NCBI RefSeq assembly: GCF_023065955.2 | Contig: NC_079873.1 | Span: 101,594,128 to 101,658,127, forward strand | Direction of reading: 5' to 3' | DNA from: Ursus arctos | Taxonomy: Eukaryota > Chordata > Mammalia > Carnivora > Ursidae | Length of the DNA: 64,000 bases | Shown here: positions 22,305-34,869 of the stretch, piece after piece | How positions within the stretch are numbered: the stretch's first letter is position 1 | Layout: each line of letters opens with the position of its first letter | Made by a program: the position numbers and the translations under genes | The notes under the pieces: model-generated | Told to the model about the DNA's origin: nothing | The model's input: only the letters and a program-made list of their open reading frames with translations | Databases searched by the model: none

Positions 22305-24345
22305 GAAGGCTTTTGGTCACAAATAGGACTGAGAAATAGAGTATGCAATATGATCTTAGCCCTACTGTAGGAGACACAATTTAAAGTACAAAAGATTGTA
22401 AACATCAACATACATAAAACAGTAACATATACACTGCTTCTAAATTATGTTCTTTGATTTGTATTAAAGTGATACGCCATCCTTTTTTATACCTGAAAAA
22501 AATGTAATTCTGTAGTACTGATACATTCAGATATCTTGATCTGAGTAATTAAAACCACAAAGAAGACAAGCTGAATGTGTATGCTAAATACAGCAGCTGG
22601 AAATTAGATTTGTGTTAGGTACCACCCACAGAGTTTTATATTGATCAGAAAAACAAAGACGTATTGATGGTATCATTTTCCCTTCTTTTTTCTAGTCATC
22701 TTAAAAAATTACCACATGCAGTATTTTTACTAATAAACATCTTATTTTACTTCTATATTAAGGATTCTAGTTTTGATCTCCAGCTATAAAATTCAGAGTT
22801 CCTATGGTTGCTGGGGAACCAAAAAATATAATTCTTCAAGCTCTTATAGTTTAAAGGTATAATTATACATTTTCCTACAGAAAAAAAAGACATCCAAAGA
22901 CTATTTTCTCTAAAATGATATTAACTATTGCAATCATCACTATATGGGAAGTAAATAAAGTTACACAGGGAAATAGCAATAAACATGATAATAGTAGAAT
23001 CAGCTGAACTTCCTATTGTTCTCTCCCACCCACTCTTCAAATCTATTCTTTGTGATGAAATAATCTTGATTTGAACCCCAATGCAAAATACATTCTCCTG
23101 TTTCTGCCTTCAATATTTCATTTAGCTCCCCTCCAAAATTAGAAACAAGAAACTCATTATAGTGGGTTACGAAATTTACTCCTGATAGATTCTCGATTTG
23201 TTACTAATATTTCATTATTGTGATTGCCAATGGTCTCAGGTTCAGGGGGAAGCTTTTCTGGAATAATCAATCTCCTGTCCTTGTGAGAAACATTATTCAT
23301 AAACTTATGTAAAAGGTCTGCTCTTTCATTATAGTATAACCAGCTAACAATCTACCTGTGTGTACCCATCTGACCTTGCAATTACTGGCTTATCTCAATG
23401 ATGCATTGCAATGGAGTTATTAATTCCACTTCCTTAAGACTTTTATTCTTTTGCTCTGTAGGTCAGTGAGGGAAAATGATAGAAATCCCACTAATAAAAA
23501 TTTTCAGCCACTCAGGAAACATGTGGAAAACATTCTTTCAAAAGGTGAAAATTTGCTCTTGAAGAGAAGAAAATTTAGATACCTCCAATTCTAGGAAAAC
23601 CTAATTCAGGAACATCAACTCAATGGCATCAGTTACTAGATGAGGAAATGAGAACAAGAAAATTCAACAGTATCAGAGTTCTCAGCTGTAAATAGATCAA
23701 TCTGCTTCTCATGAGCCTCTGGAAAAATCCCCAACTATTGCCTTTGCTCTGTTCACAATGGTCCTGCTTGTTGCATGATTTACTATTAGCATTGCCCCAA
23801 AGTATCAGCCTTACAAATACTAATGCCCCCTGCTCCAACAGTGCTAGAACCACATTCATCCAACTTTATTTACTGCCTTTGTGTCTTAGTCAGAAATGCT
23901 CTCAAATCTCTCCTCCTTCAGGGAAGCAAGCTTTGCTTCAAAATTGGAGATGTTTAAATCACAGCATTAGACATCATACTCCTGAAAATGACTCACAAAA
24001 GATCATCTTGCTCATGATATTGCCTGAATGCAGGTTGTGGAAACCATTCTGAGCTAATTATGTCCATCTTCTTTTATATTCTTTTGGTCAGGAAGGATGG
24101 GAAAAGGAGGAATTCTGTAGAAAACAAGGATGGGGGTCACACCACTGATTCTGGATTCTCCTTTTTTTTTTTTCTCTATTTATTCCTGCTACCAACCTGG
24201 ACCAGGCTCTGTTTGTTCATGATAGGACAGAACTACTTCAAGTGCCACCTTAGTGGCTTCACCTGTTCTAGCCAACCATCATCACCATCAGTACCCTCAG
24301 ACTATTTCATTTTGTCATGACTCAATAATCGAGCAACTCCCTTCC
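22305..24345. other. Non-coding, nothing recognised
   Basis: Old-looking AT-rich sequence. The 113-codon frame at 23711-24052 has no recognisable domain or splice context. Confidence 0.4.
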
Positions 24346-24349
24346 TGGT

Positions 24350-24640
24350 TCTTAATTTGGTTATTCATTCAAGAACAAGTATTTAAATATCTACTATTAC
24401 CCAACACCACTCTAGACACTGCGGACAGCACAGAGAACAAAAGAGACAAAGATACTAACTTGGATGCAACTCACATTCCAATTAGGAGACTGAAATAATA
24501 AACAAAATAAACAACTAAATAAATGGTATGTCCAATGGTGGTGCAAGCTATAGATGAGAATAACATAGAGATGTAAGATAACAATTGCTAGGGCAGGGAT
24601 TAGAGAAGGGAGAAGCAGTGATAACTATGTCTTGATCTTC
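24350..24640 (+). mobile_element. Ancient mammalian interspersed repeat
   Basis: TTCATTCAAGAACAAGTATT, ACTCTAGACACTGCGGACAG, CAGAGAACAAAAGAGACAAA, CAACTCACATTCCAATTAGG and AAACAACTAAATAAATGG resemble the opening of the same old family seen at 12590 and 36325. Family name uncertain. Confidence 0.5.
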
Positions 24641-25960
24641 CTTTCAAAATTTTTTATTGCTATTATGTGCGTTTACCTATATCCTTCTTGTAAATGATTG
24701 GGCAGGATATATAGTATAAATACATTTATCTTATCACTTAATTTTAAATTCTTCCACCTGGTTTTCAGGATCTATTCTGATCAAAATATACCTTTCAAAC
24801 TTCTAGTCCCCCATCACAGACTGAAAAAACTAAATTTATTTTATCACTCTTGCTGATAGGCCTTGGCCAGTTTGGCATAAACTTCTGTCTTCAAATTCCC
24901 TAACATATTTTCTCTACAGTAGTATCACATAAGGAGTCCAGTGCACTCTGCCATTTTATTTGAAGATGTTCCAGATAAGATGTGCCCCTAAAGTTGTGGA
25001 AGCTGGAGATGGAAGGAATAAGAGCCCACCCCTATTATGAGCAGCCCAACAGGGTAAGACTTAAGTTAGATGGAAGGGGCTGGAAAAACTACAAGCTAAT
25101 GACCTATTCCTAAGGATGCATTACCATCCTGGGGGTCAGCATGCATTAGCTATAAGGGAACAGTGGAAAGAATACTCAGGAGGGAACATTTCACTTCATG
25201 CTACATCTGTCCAGAGTGCATCAAAATGTGGACTCAAATGATCATACATTAGACATGTTTCTTGCTTTCTGTTGAACTAAGAGTATACCAAGTTAAAGCA
25301 AGAAGCAAAAGACAGACATCTATGACCTGCTGAGAGTTAAGCCAGCCCTCTCTGGGAAACACATAAGAAGGGCCACAGCAAAGAGAAAAGGTATACTCAT
25401 AACTATAAATAATTTGCTTCTAATTTGTGCCCCACAAAAGAAAAAGTTATCAAAAGAGCCAGAAAGAAGGAAACTCTTAAAACAAAATATCATAGCATGT
25501 ATGAGAAAGAAGACAGAGTTTGACTTACCAATTCTAAGACTAGTGAGTCAGCTAGGAGAAAGAATTTTACTAATATCTGAATCATGGAAGTATTTATTTT
25601 TAAAAATAAAGAGTTACTAATAAAACTATTTTTAAAAACACCTGAATATACATGACATATATGGATGAGGAAAGGCACTTCAGAAGGATATTATCATGCC
25701 CAGAATGAATGGTGCTGTATGTTTCTAAGATTGATAGTGATAACAGTTATAAGAAAAGAAAAATTGTTGTTGTGATATACTTGTATCCAATCCAAATCAT
25801 ATAACGATTAGGTCACTGGTAGAGTTTAGCCTGTAAGAAAATGATATTAGATTTCTTCAGCACGGGAGAAAACTAATAAGGGTCAATTGACTAAGGGCAA
25901 TAAACCCTCTCCATTTATACTCAAAGCATTCTGGGGAACTTTGTATAGAATAAAGAGTGG
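24641..25960. other. Non-coding, nothing recognised
   Basis: No repeat family, RNA gene or exon could be assigned. Confidence 0.4.
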
Positions 25961-25961
25961 G

Positions 25962-26432
25962 GGTTGTCAGTTTCCTGGGGCTGCCATAATAAAATACCAC
26001 AACTTGATGGTTTAAAATGACAGAAATGTATTCTTTCACAGTTCTGGTGGTCAAAAGTCTGAAATCAGGGTGTTAGCAATGTTGGTTTCTTCTAGAGGCT
26101 CTGAGAGAGAACCTATTCAACATCACTCGCCTAGCTTCTGGTTGCTGCCAGTATCCTTCAGTATTCTTGGGCTTGCAGCTCCAACACATTGATCCTTGCT
26201 TCCACCTTCGCATAGACTTTCCTTTTCTCTGTATCTCAAATCCTCCCTCTCTTTTTTTGTTGTAAGAACACCAATTACTGGATTTAGGGCCCACCCAGGA
26301 TGATCTCATCTCAATATTCTTACTTTAATTATATCCACAAAGATCATATTTCCAGATAAGTTCACATTCACGGCTACTGGAGTTTAGGACTTGGACCTAT
26401 ATTTTTGGGGAACACAATTCAACCTATTTCAG
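25962..26432 (-). mobile_element. MLT1-type solo LTR (ERVL-MaLR), minus strand
   Basis: Phrases in order are those of an MLT1 LTR read in reverse: TTTCCTGGGGCTGCCATAAT, AAAATACCACAACTTGATGG, TTTAAAATGACAGAAATGTA, TCACAGTTCTGGTGGTC, TTGGTTTCTTCTAGAGGCTC, ATTTAGGGCCCACCCAGG, TTAATTATATCCACAAAGAT, TTTCCAGATAAGTTCACATT and GGAACACAATTCAACC. No internal retroviral sequence flanks it, so it is a solitary LTR, old and diverged. Related LTRs carry promoter and polyadenylation signals; activity here is unknown. Confidence 0.85.
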
Positions 26433-27799
26433 ATGTGCTCAAGAGGAGAGAGATAAACCTCCAACACCTGCTCAGGGGAGGCAGTTCAACAACTAAATTT
26501 ACTCATTATCAAAGAGCTGTGCATCCCCTTGTCTAGGGGGGATTCTTCATTTTTTAGGGGCTTAACTCTTCCAAGGCCTTCTTAGAGGGGGAGAGTCACT
26601 AACTCTAAAAATGCAATTTATCCAGAGTTCTGTCTTTAAGGCTGTTACATCTGCATCCTGTCCCATCCCTCTGGTTCTAAGAGATGCATACCCTGTTTTG
26701 CCAAAGTTCATATTTTGCTCCACAAAACCTAGAACAAAAATCCTAATGGGTGCATACATCATGGTATTAGTAAAGAAACAAATTGTGTTGGTGACATTAG
26801 CACCTTAAAACTAAAAGTGCTTAGACAATGAGTCCAATAATTCCCACTGTCTATCAGTGCCAAGCTGTCTGGAACATAGTAGATGCTTAATAAATACATA
26901 TTAACTCTGAATGAAATATGGATGACTGTGTTTAAGCCCACATTCATGGTTCAGTTGTGAGAGTAGGGCACCAAGAGGTCACAGCTGCAAATCAGATTTC
27001 TAGGCAGGCTGGGTGGTTATGCTCAGAAAAGTTGTACCCCACTAGCAAAAAACTTGTCTCCTATGTCTTAATGTAAAGAAAAACAGGGTCAATATACCAA
27101 TGAGTGCATGCATGACCAATGAAATGAATGGTGTTTGGCTGATGAGTGTGGAAACCTAAGGAATATAACAGAAGGAAAAGTATATATTCCAAAATGTGGC
27201 AGTAAGCCAGGTATAGACATACATGATATCTGGAAATAAGTTCCCTTCACATTACATTTTATATTAGCAAGACACACCCATGTCCATCTCCACCAGTGCC
27301 AATGACATGTGTGATCTATGATCCCAGCACATACACATACACTCCACTCTAGGGTAAAAGTATTATAGGGAAATAGTAATACTCCTCATATTTCCTATTA
27401 TAATAAAGCCTCAAAAGATGTATTACCTTTTCAAACAGGAAAGCTGTGAAAGAACACAAAACTAAATAGCCCATTAGCTCTTTCTATAACATTATATGAC
27501 ATAAACTAAAACATTCTCTATCCTATATACTGCAAGTCTTAAATGGAAAAGAAACTCCAGAGTCCCTTATCAAACTCTTGTCACTTTCCCTTGGGTGTAA
27601 ATAACAATAACGAAGAAGGTTTAATCTCCCCTTCATAACTATATGGTCTGTGAGATTGTTGCTCTTATGGTTTCTGTGTAAGTAAAAATGTGTAAAAAAT
27701 TAAAGGAGCTCAAGTTGACCTGGTGAAGAAAATTGGTAGCCTGACATTGAAAAACACCAATTCGGCATTACCCAGGCTGTACCACACTGTAAAAATCTG
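26433..27799. other. Non-coding; short L2/MIR-like scrap near 26820-26910
   Basis: CTGTCTGGAACATAGTAGAT, GCTTAATAAATACAT at 26866-26900 is the typical end of an L2 or MIR. Otherwise nothing is recognised. Confidence 0.45.
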
Positions 27800-28026
27800 G
27801 GCTTTTCCTTTATTTTTTTTTTAAAGATTTTATTTATTTATTTGACAGAGAGAGAGACAGCCAGCGAGAGAGGGAACACAAGCAGGGGGAGTGGGAGAGG
27901 AAGAAGCAGGCTCATAGCAGAGGAGCCTGATGTGGGGCTTGATCCCAGAACGCCAGGATCACGCCCTGAGCCGAAGGCAGACGCTTAACCGCTGTGCCAC
28001 CCAGGCGCCCCTAGGCTTTTCCTTTA
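27800..28026 (-). mobile_element. Young CAN-SINE with 13-bp target-site duplication
   Basis: Perfect direct repeats GGCTTTTCCTTTA at 27800-27812 and 28014-28026 bound a full-length SINE on the minus strand. It has a T-run (tail), TTTAAAGATTTTATTTATTT, a purine-rich GAGAGAGAGACAGCCAGCG half, CCAGAACGCCAGGATCACGC, and the head GTGCCACCCAGGCGCCCC. The small divergence and perfect duplication point to recent insertion. Its sequence type, with GCCAGCGAGAGAGGGAACAC, recalls ursid SINEs. Confidence 0.95.
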
Positions 28027-28127
28027 GAATGCTTGCAAATCAGAATAGTCCTGGCTAGAAAAGTCACTGATCCATAACTAGAAGGCAACAAAATGTAATA
28101 AAATGTTCTTATGTCCAAGAAAAGTAT

Positions 28128-28152
28128 GTGTATGTATGTGTGTGTGGGGGGG
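28128..28152. repeat. TGTG/TATG simple repeat with G-run
   Basis: GTGTATGTATGTGTGTGTGG followed by a run of Gs. Confidence 0.8.
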
Positions 28153-29763
28153 AATGTTGATTGAACTTTATAGATCCCACAGTGAAAGTGCTATAATGAA
28201 ACACAAATTATGTTGACTTTGAACAATTAACTGGAGGGCTGACACCTTAACTTGCCTGTTTCTCGGTGTGTGCCTCTTTCTAGCAATTAACCATGATAGT
28301 TTTATTATGGTCCACAGAACAGCTAATCAATAGGGGGGGATGCCAGTTACAGTCCACAGCCTGTCCTGTGTGCCTGCATAATGCACATGATTTTGCTCCC
28401 AGCTGTTCAGTCTAATCCATTTATGACTGTTTATGGCTCACAGTCAGAGAAATCTTCTATTTACAGCTCATTCATCATTCTTAACATTTTCACAAATCCA
28501 GGCCGAATGCTCTGAGGGTGGGAAATAAACTCAGACTTCCCCAGTGCCCTTTGCTATCTCAGCACATCAAACTTCCTTCTTCCTCTGAAAGGTTCACAAA
28601 GCATAATTTGTTACACTCCAAATTTACATTAAACTGGTTTTAACTGACCCATGAGATTATGCTACTAGAAATTTAAAAGGCAAATGTGTAATTCTAATTT
28701 CTCTTCTGCTTTACAGAGAACTAGATGATTCTAAAGTGGTTGTCCTAGTTCTGTGGAAATGGAGTAAGATGAGCACAGATGAAAGTCAATAACCAGTTGT
28801 GAATATTGCCATAATGCTAATGGAAAACCAGACTAGAAAATTAATATTAGCTAAGGGTGTCAATAATACAGAATCAACTAAGTCTCCTAAAAGTAGAATA
28901 AGTTCAACCTTTTTCCTATTTTTTTGACAGGTGGAGTACCGTTGCACTCCCATACATCTGTACATCATTAGTGACAATAAGTCATGGAAATGTTCAGATC
29001 CATGCTTTTTGAAACCAGTCCTCTCAAAGCCTGTTGAAAAATTTAATAAAACTTACAAGACAAAATTTGTCTTAACTGGGGGAAAAAATGCAATTGTATG
29101 TCACCCAGGAGTCAATGCCCTTTAGCCAAAGGCTACCAGAAACACACCTATCATTGAACAAATTTAAATGTATTGGTTCATTGCAATGAGGGAACAGCAT
29201 ACAGTGGGGTACTACAAAGGCATTTTAGTGAAAGAAACTTATTACAGGATTTGGGTTTGTGTTGAGTTACTCTGGGGATGGTTTAAGCACACAAGGTCTT
29301 GCTCAGTATTAGGCTTTTCAGGAAGCAGTTCTCTTTTGAACTCAATACTTTCTATGTAGGAGGCATAAGAAATGCATTGAGGCTAAAACTGTAATTGGTT
29401 AAGAAGTAGCAGTCACTAATTCACCAGAATAGGAGATGTTTGGTCATTTTTGTGGTTTGGAAAGTGTTTTTGTTTTTGTATGTGTTCAGACATGATTACA
29501 AAGTAGTCTTGTTTTGTCTTGCTCTCTAATGGTCACAGACTGACCTTTTCTAATGTTGGTATTCTGAGAAATTTATGTTCAACAGAACACCCAGGTCTAC
29601 TTACTAGTGTCATGTCAGCAATAAGCAGGGCAGTCAGGGACCACATTTTTTTTTTCTCACAGGTTTACGGAGGAAAGAAAACTGTCGTGAAATCACATAA
29701 ACAATAATAAAGTTTCTTAATGCTCCCAAAAATTATGTACCACCATACCTGAAACCTGATGAT
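28153..29763. other. Non-coding unique sequence; possible conserved segment 28200-28560
   Basis: No repeat recognised. The interval 28200-28560 is dense in homeobox-like ATTA/CAATTAA cores and E-box-like CAGCTG, and it is free of repeats, which is the look of a conserved non-coding element. That is only an impression. A pyrimidine tract with CAG at 28913-28930 precedes a 64-codon frame, but no other exon evidence exists. Confidence 0.35.
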
Positions 29764-30068
29764 AGCTCATGCTTTCTTTTTTTTTTTTTACTGTTTTTTT
29801 TTTATTATATTATGTTAGTCACCATACAGTACATCCCTGGTTTTTGATGCAAAGTTGGATGATTCATTAGTTGCATGTAACACCAAGTGCACCATGCTAT
29901 ATGTGCCCTCCCTACTACCCATCACCAGTCTATTCCATTCCCCCACTCCCTGCCCTCTGAAACCCTCAGTTTGTTTCTCATAGTCCATAGTCTCTCATAC
30001 TTCATTCCCCCTTCTGATTACCACCCTCCTTCTTTATCCCTTTCTTCTCCTACCGATCCTCCTACTTC

Positions 30069-33000
30069 TTATATTCCATAGATGAGAGAAATCATAGGAT
30101 AATTGTCTTTCTCTGCTTGACTTATTTCACTTAGCATTATCTCCTCCAGTGCCGACCATGTTGCAGTAAATGTTGAGAACTCGTTCTTTCTAATAGCTGA
30201 GTAATATTCCATTGTATATATGGACCACAACTTCATAATCCAGTCATCTGTTGAAGGGCATCTCTGTTCCTTCCACGATTTAGCTATTGTGGACATTGCT
30301 GCTATGAACATTGGGGTGCATATGGCCCTTCTCCTCACTATGTCTGTATCATTGGGGTAAATACCCAGTAGTGCAATGGCTGGGTCATAGGGTAGCTCAA
30401 TTTTTAATTTTTTAAGGGACCTCCACACTGTTTTCCAGAGTGGCTGTACCAACTTCCATTCCCAACAACAATGTAGGAGGGATCCCCTTTCTCCACATCC
30501 TCTCCAAAAATTGTTGTTTCTTGCCTTGTCAATTTTTGCCATTCTAACGGGTGTAAGGTGGTATCTCAATGTGGTTTTGATTTGAATTTCCCTGATGGCT
30601 AATGATTTTGAACATTTTTTCATGTGTCTGTTAGCCATTTGTATGTCATCATTAGAAAAGTGTCTGTTCATATCTTCTGCCTATTTTATGATTTGTTTAT
30701 TTGTTTCTCGCGTATTGAGTTTGAGAAGTTCTTTGTAGATCTTGGATACCAGTCTTTTATCTGTAGCATCATTTGCAAATATATTCTCCCATTCCGTGGG
30801 CTGAATCTTAGTTTTCTTGACTGTTTCCTTGTCTGTGCAGAAACTTTTTATCTTGATGAAGTCCCACAAGTTCATTTTATCTTTTGTTTCTCTTGCCTTT
30901 GGAGATGTGTCATGAAAAAGGTTGCTTTGGCCAATGTCGTACAGGTTGCTGCCTATGTTCTCCTCTAGGATTTTGATGGATTCCTGTCTCACATCGAGGT
31001 CTTTCAACCATTTGGAGTTTATTTTTGTGTATGGTGTGAGAGAGTGGTCAAGTTTCATTCCTTTGCATGTAGCTGTCCAATTTTCCTGGCACCATTTATT
31101 GAAGAGACTGTCTTTTTTCCAATGGATATTTTTTCCTGCTTTATCAAAGATTACTTGCCCAAAGAGCAGAGGGTCCATTTCTGGGCTCTCTATTCTGTTC
31201 CATTGGTCTATGAGTCTGCTTTTGTGCCACAACCATGCTGTCTTTGTGATCACAGCTTTGTAGTACAGCTCGAAATCTGGCATTGTGATGCCCCCAGCTT
31301 TGTTTTTCCTTTTCAACAGTTCCTTAGCGATTCGGCGTCTTTTCTGGTTCCATACAAATTTAAGGACTATTTGTTCCAGTTCTTTGAAAAATGTCCTCGG
31401 TATTTTGATCGGGATAGCATTGAAAGTGTAGATTGCTCTGGGTAGCATGGACATTTTAACTATGTTAATTCTTCTGATCCATGAGCATGGAATACCTTTC
31501 CATCTTTTTGTGTCTTCCTCAATGTCTTTCAAGAGTGATTTATAGTTTCTAGAATATAGGTCCTTTACGTCTCTGGTTAAGTTAATTCCAAGGTAACGTA
31601 TGGTTTTTGGTGCTATTGTAAATGGGATGGATTCCCTAATTTCTCTTTCTTCGGTCTCATTATTCGTGTATAGAAATGCAACTGATTTCTGAGCATTGAT
31701 TTTGTATCCCGCCACATTACTGAATTGCTCTATAACTTCTAATAGTTTGGATGTGGATTCTTTTGGGTTTTCGATATAGAGTATCATGTCATCTGCGAAG
31801 AGAGACAATTTGATTTTTTTTTGCCGATTTGGATACCATTTACCCCTTTTTGTTGTCTGATTGCTGTTGCAAGGACTTCTAGTACTATGTTGAATAATAG
31901 TGGCGAGAGTGGGCATCCTTGTCGTGTTCCTGATATTAAGGGAAAGGCTTCCAGGTTTTCCCCGTTGAGAAAGATATTTGCTGTAGGCTTTTCATAGATG
32001 GTTTTTATGAGATTGAGGAATGTACCCTCTATCCCTACACTCTGAAGGGTTTTAATCCGGAAAGGATGCTGTATTTTGTCAAATGCTTTTTCTGCATCAA
32101 TTGAGAGGATCATATGGTTCCTGAGTCTTTTCTTGTTGATATGATGTATCACGCTGAACAATTTGCGAATGTTGAACCACGCTTGCATCCCAGGTATGAA
32201 TCCCACTTGGTCATGATAGATAATCCTTTTTAATGTACAGTTGGATTCTATTAGCCAGGATCTTGTTGAGGATTTTGGCGTCCATATTCATTAGGGAAAT
32301 CAGTCTGTAATTCTCCTTTTTGATGGGATCTTTGCCTGGTTTGGGGATCAAGGTAATATTGGCCTCATAGAATGAGTTTGGTAGATTTCCTTCTGTTTCT
32401 ATTTTTTGAAACAGCTTCAGGAGAATAGGTATTACTTATTCTTTGAATGTTTGGAAGAATTCCGCAGGAAAACCATCCAGGCCTGGAGTTTTGTTATTTG
32501 GAAGGTTGTTTATCAGTGACTCAAACTCTTCATAATTAAGTGGACTATTTAAAAAAATCAATTTCTTCCTGTTTCAGTCTTGGTAGTTTATAGGTTTCCA
32601 GGAAGGCCCCCATCTCTTCTAGATTGCTTAATTTATTGGCATATAGCTGTTGATAAAAGTTTCTAAAAATCCTTCCAATTGCATTGGTGTTGGTTGTGAC
32701 CTCTCCTTTTTCATTCATAATTTTATTAATTTAGGTCCTTTCTCTATTCTTTTGGGTAAATCTTGCCAGCGTTCTGTCAATTTTATTGATTCTCTCAAAG
32801 AACCAGCTTCTAGTTCTGTTGATCTGCTCTACTGTACCCCTGGTTTCTAATTCATTGATTTCTGCTCTACTCTTGGTCAACTGCTTCCTCGTGCGTGGAT
32901 TAGGCCTGTCCCTCTGTTGCTGCTCTAGCTTCTTGAGGTGAGAATATAAAAACTGCATTTAGATTTTTCTATTCTTTTGAGTGAGGCTTGGATGGCTATG

Positions 33001-33896
33001 TATTTCCCCCTCAGCACTGCCTTTGCAGTACCCCATAGGCTTTGGGCTGTTTTGTTTTCATTCTCGTTGGTCTCCATAAACTGTTTAAATTGATTTTTGA
33101 TTTCCTGGTTTATCGAGTCATTCCTGAGCAGGATGGGTCTTAGTCTCCAAGTGTCTGAGTTTCTTCCAAATTTTCCCTTGTGGTTGAGTTCCAATTTCAG
33201 AGCGTTGTGGTCTGAGAATATGCAGGGAATCATTTCAGTCTTTTGGTTATGGTTGAGACCTGTTTTGTAACCCAGAACATGGTCTATTCTTGAGAAAGTT
33301 CCATGGGCATTAGAATAGAATGAGTATTCTTTGGTTCTGGGGTGTAGTGTTCTATATACATCTATGAGGTCCAACTCGTTGAGTATGGCATTCAAAGCTC
33401 TTGTTTCTTTGCTGATTTCTTGCTTAGGTGACCTGTCTATTGCTGATAGTGGAGGATTGAGGTCTCCTACTATTAGAGTATTTTTATCTATATGTCTCTT
33501 TATTGTGGTTAAGAGTTGGCTTGTGTATCTTGCTGCTCCCCTGTTGGGGGCATATATATTTATAATTGTCGTATCCACTTGCTGGATACATCCTTTAAGG
33601 ATAATATAGTGCCCTTCTGTGTCTCTAACTATAGTCTTTAGTTTAAAATCCAATCTATCTGATATGAGAATTGCTACCCCAGCTTTCTTTTGAGGTCCAT
33701 TGGCATGAAAGATGGTATTCCATCCCTTTACTTTCAATCTGAATGTATCTTTAGGTTCAAAATGAGTCTCTTGTAGACAGCTAAAGGATGGGTCATGTCT
33801 TTTTATCCAATCTGCAACCCTCTGTCGTTTTGTGGGAGCATTTAGGCCATTTTCATTGAGACTGATTATTGAGAGATATGATTTTAATGATGCCAT
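30069..33896 (-). pseudogene. L1 ORF2 (endonuclease-reverse transcriptase), disrupted
   Basis: ORF2p nicks target DNA and reverse-transcribes L1 RNA. The first 323 codons (33896-32925) are intact and hold the APE-like endonuclease: SLNENGLNA near the start, LQETHF, GDLNPPLS, RIDHVLG and FSDHNALKLEL. A one-base loss in an A-run near 32958 shifts the frame. A TAA near 32728-32730 and another shift in an A-run near 32550 follow. The reverse transcriptase is in two frames: [13 protein letters not shown] (TRQG at 31916-31927) and FADD (31788-31799), split by an A-run of about nine near 31820. From 31916 one frame stays open to an amber codon at 30681-30683, then reopens for the last 200 codons. 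In that tail the cysteine motif has lost its first Cys (now Phe) and last Cys (now Trp). Total length is normal for L1 ORF2, about 1276 codons. Confidence 0.95.
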
Positions 33897-33962
33897 GTTG
33901 CCAGTAAAGTCTTTGTTTCTATAGATTGTGACATTCTGTTCTGTATCACTCTTGGGGACTTT

Positions 33963-34869
33963 TTACTTTTGTAGAACTCCCCATAACATCTCCTGTAGGG
34001 CTGGTTTCATAGCTATGAAATTGGTCAATGACTGGCAATTCTGGAAGGTCTTTATTTCTCCATCAATTCTGAATGACAGCCTTGCTGGATAAAGGATCCT
34101 TGGCTGCATGTTTTTCTCTGAAAGAGCTTTAAAAATGCCCCCCCCCTTTCTCTCATTCCAGGTCTGTGTAGACAGATCTAACGTAATTCTGATACCTTTG
34201 CCTTGGTACGTGAGAAATTTCTTTGCCCTGGCCGCTTTCAATACCGTATCCTTGGATCTAATATTTGCGAATTACACTATGACGTGACATGGTGTAGGTT
34301 TGTCATGGTTGAGCTTGGGAGGGGTCCTCTCTGCCTCTTGGATATGAATGTTTGTTTCCCTCGCTAGATTAGGGAAGTTTTCAGCTGCAATTTGTTCAAA
34401 TATTTCTTCTAGACCTCTGTTTTTCTCCACACTCTCGGGGATGCCAATGATTCTGACATTGGAACATTTCATTGAGTCAGTAATCTCCCATAACCTACAT
34501 TCCTGAGCATGGATTTTTTTGAGTCCAGATTCTATTTTAGCTTTTTCTTCTACTAACCCATCCTCCAATTCACTGATATGTTCTTCTGCTTCATTCACCC
34601 TGGCCGTCAGAGCCTCTAGTTTTGACTGCATTTGGCTCATAGAATTTTTAATTTCTGCCAGATTCGCTCTCTTTTCCTCCCTTAGAGATTCTATATTCTC
34701 ATTAACATTTTCGTTAATACTTTTTTCAAGTCTACACATCATCATGACCATTGTTACTCTGAATTCCATTTCTGATAATTTGGTTATATCCATATCCATT
34801 AGTTCCGTGGCAGAGGCCACAGACTCATTGTCTTTTCTTTGCTGGGGGGGAATTTCTCCTTCTTGTCAT
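33963..34869 (-). pseudogene. L1 ORF1 (RNA-binding protein), disrupted
   Basis: ORF1p coats L1 RNA as a coiled-coil trimer. The usual ATG is at 34869-34867. A run of seven Cs at 34844-34850 puts the first 13 or so codons out of frame with the rest. From 34820 the main frame reads ASATELMDMDITKLSEMEF, then a coiled coil (heptad-like LEALTARVNEAEEHISELED), then the RRM region starting near WEITDSMKCSNVRIIGIPE, up to TPCHVIV. There a single CAA-to-TAA change at 34269-34271 stops translation; in the same frame the C-terminal domain continues to the stop at 33963. About 302 codons in all, somewhat shorter than human ORF1p. Two simple mutations thus separate it from an open frame. Confidence 0.93.

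Noticed and set aside
23711..24052. 113-codon plus-strand frame
   Set aside because: No domain, no splice context, overlaps no known repeat. Cannot be supported as a gene.
28913..29125. Possible exon after a pyrimidine tract and CAG
   Set aside because: A single acceptor-like site with a 64-codon frame. No donor, no recognisable protein and no neighbouring exon.
30624..31445. Plus-strand frames antisense to L1 ORF2 (also 58626-59251)
   Set aside because: Shadows of the ORF2 coding strand. The same antisense text occurs in every copy because ORF2 itself is conserved.
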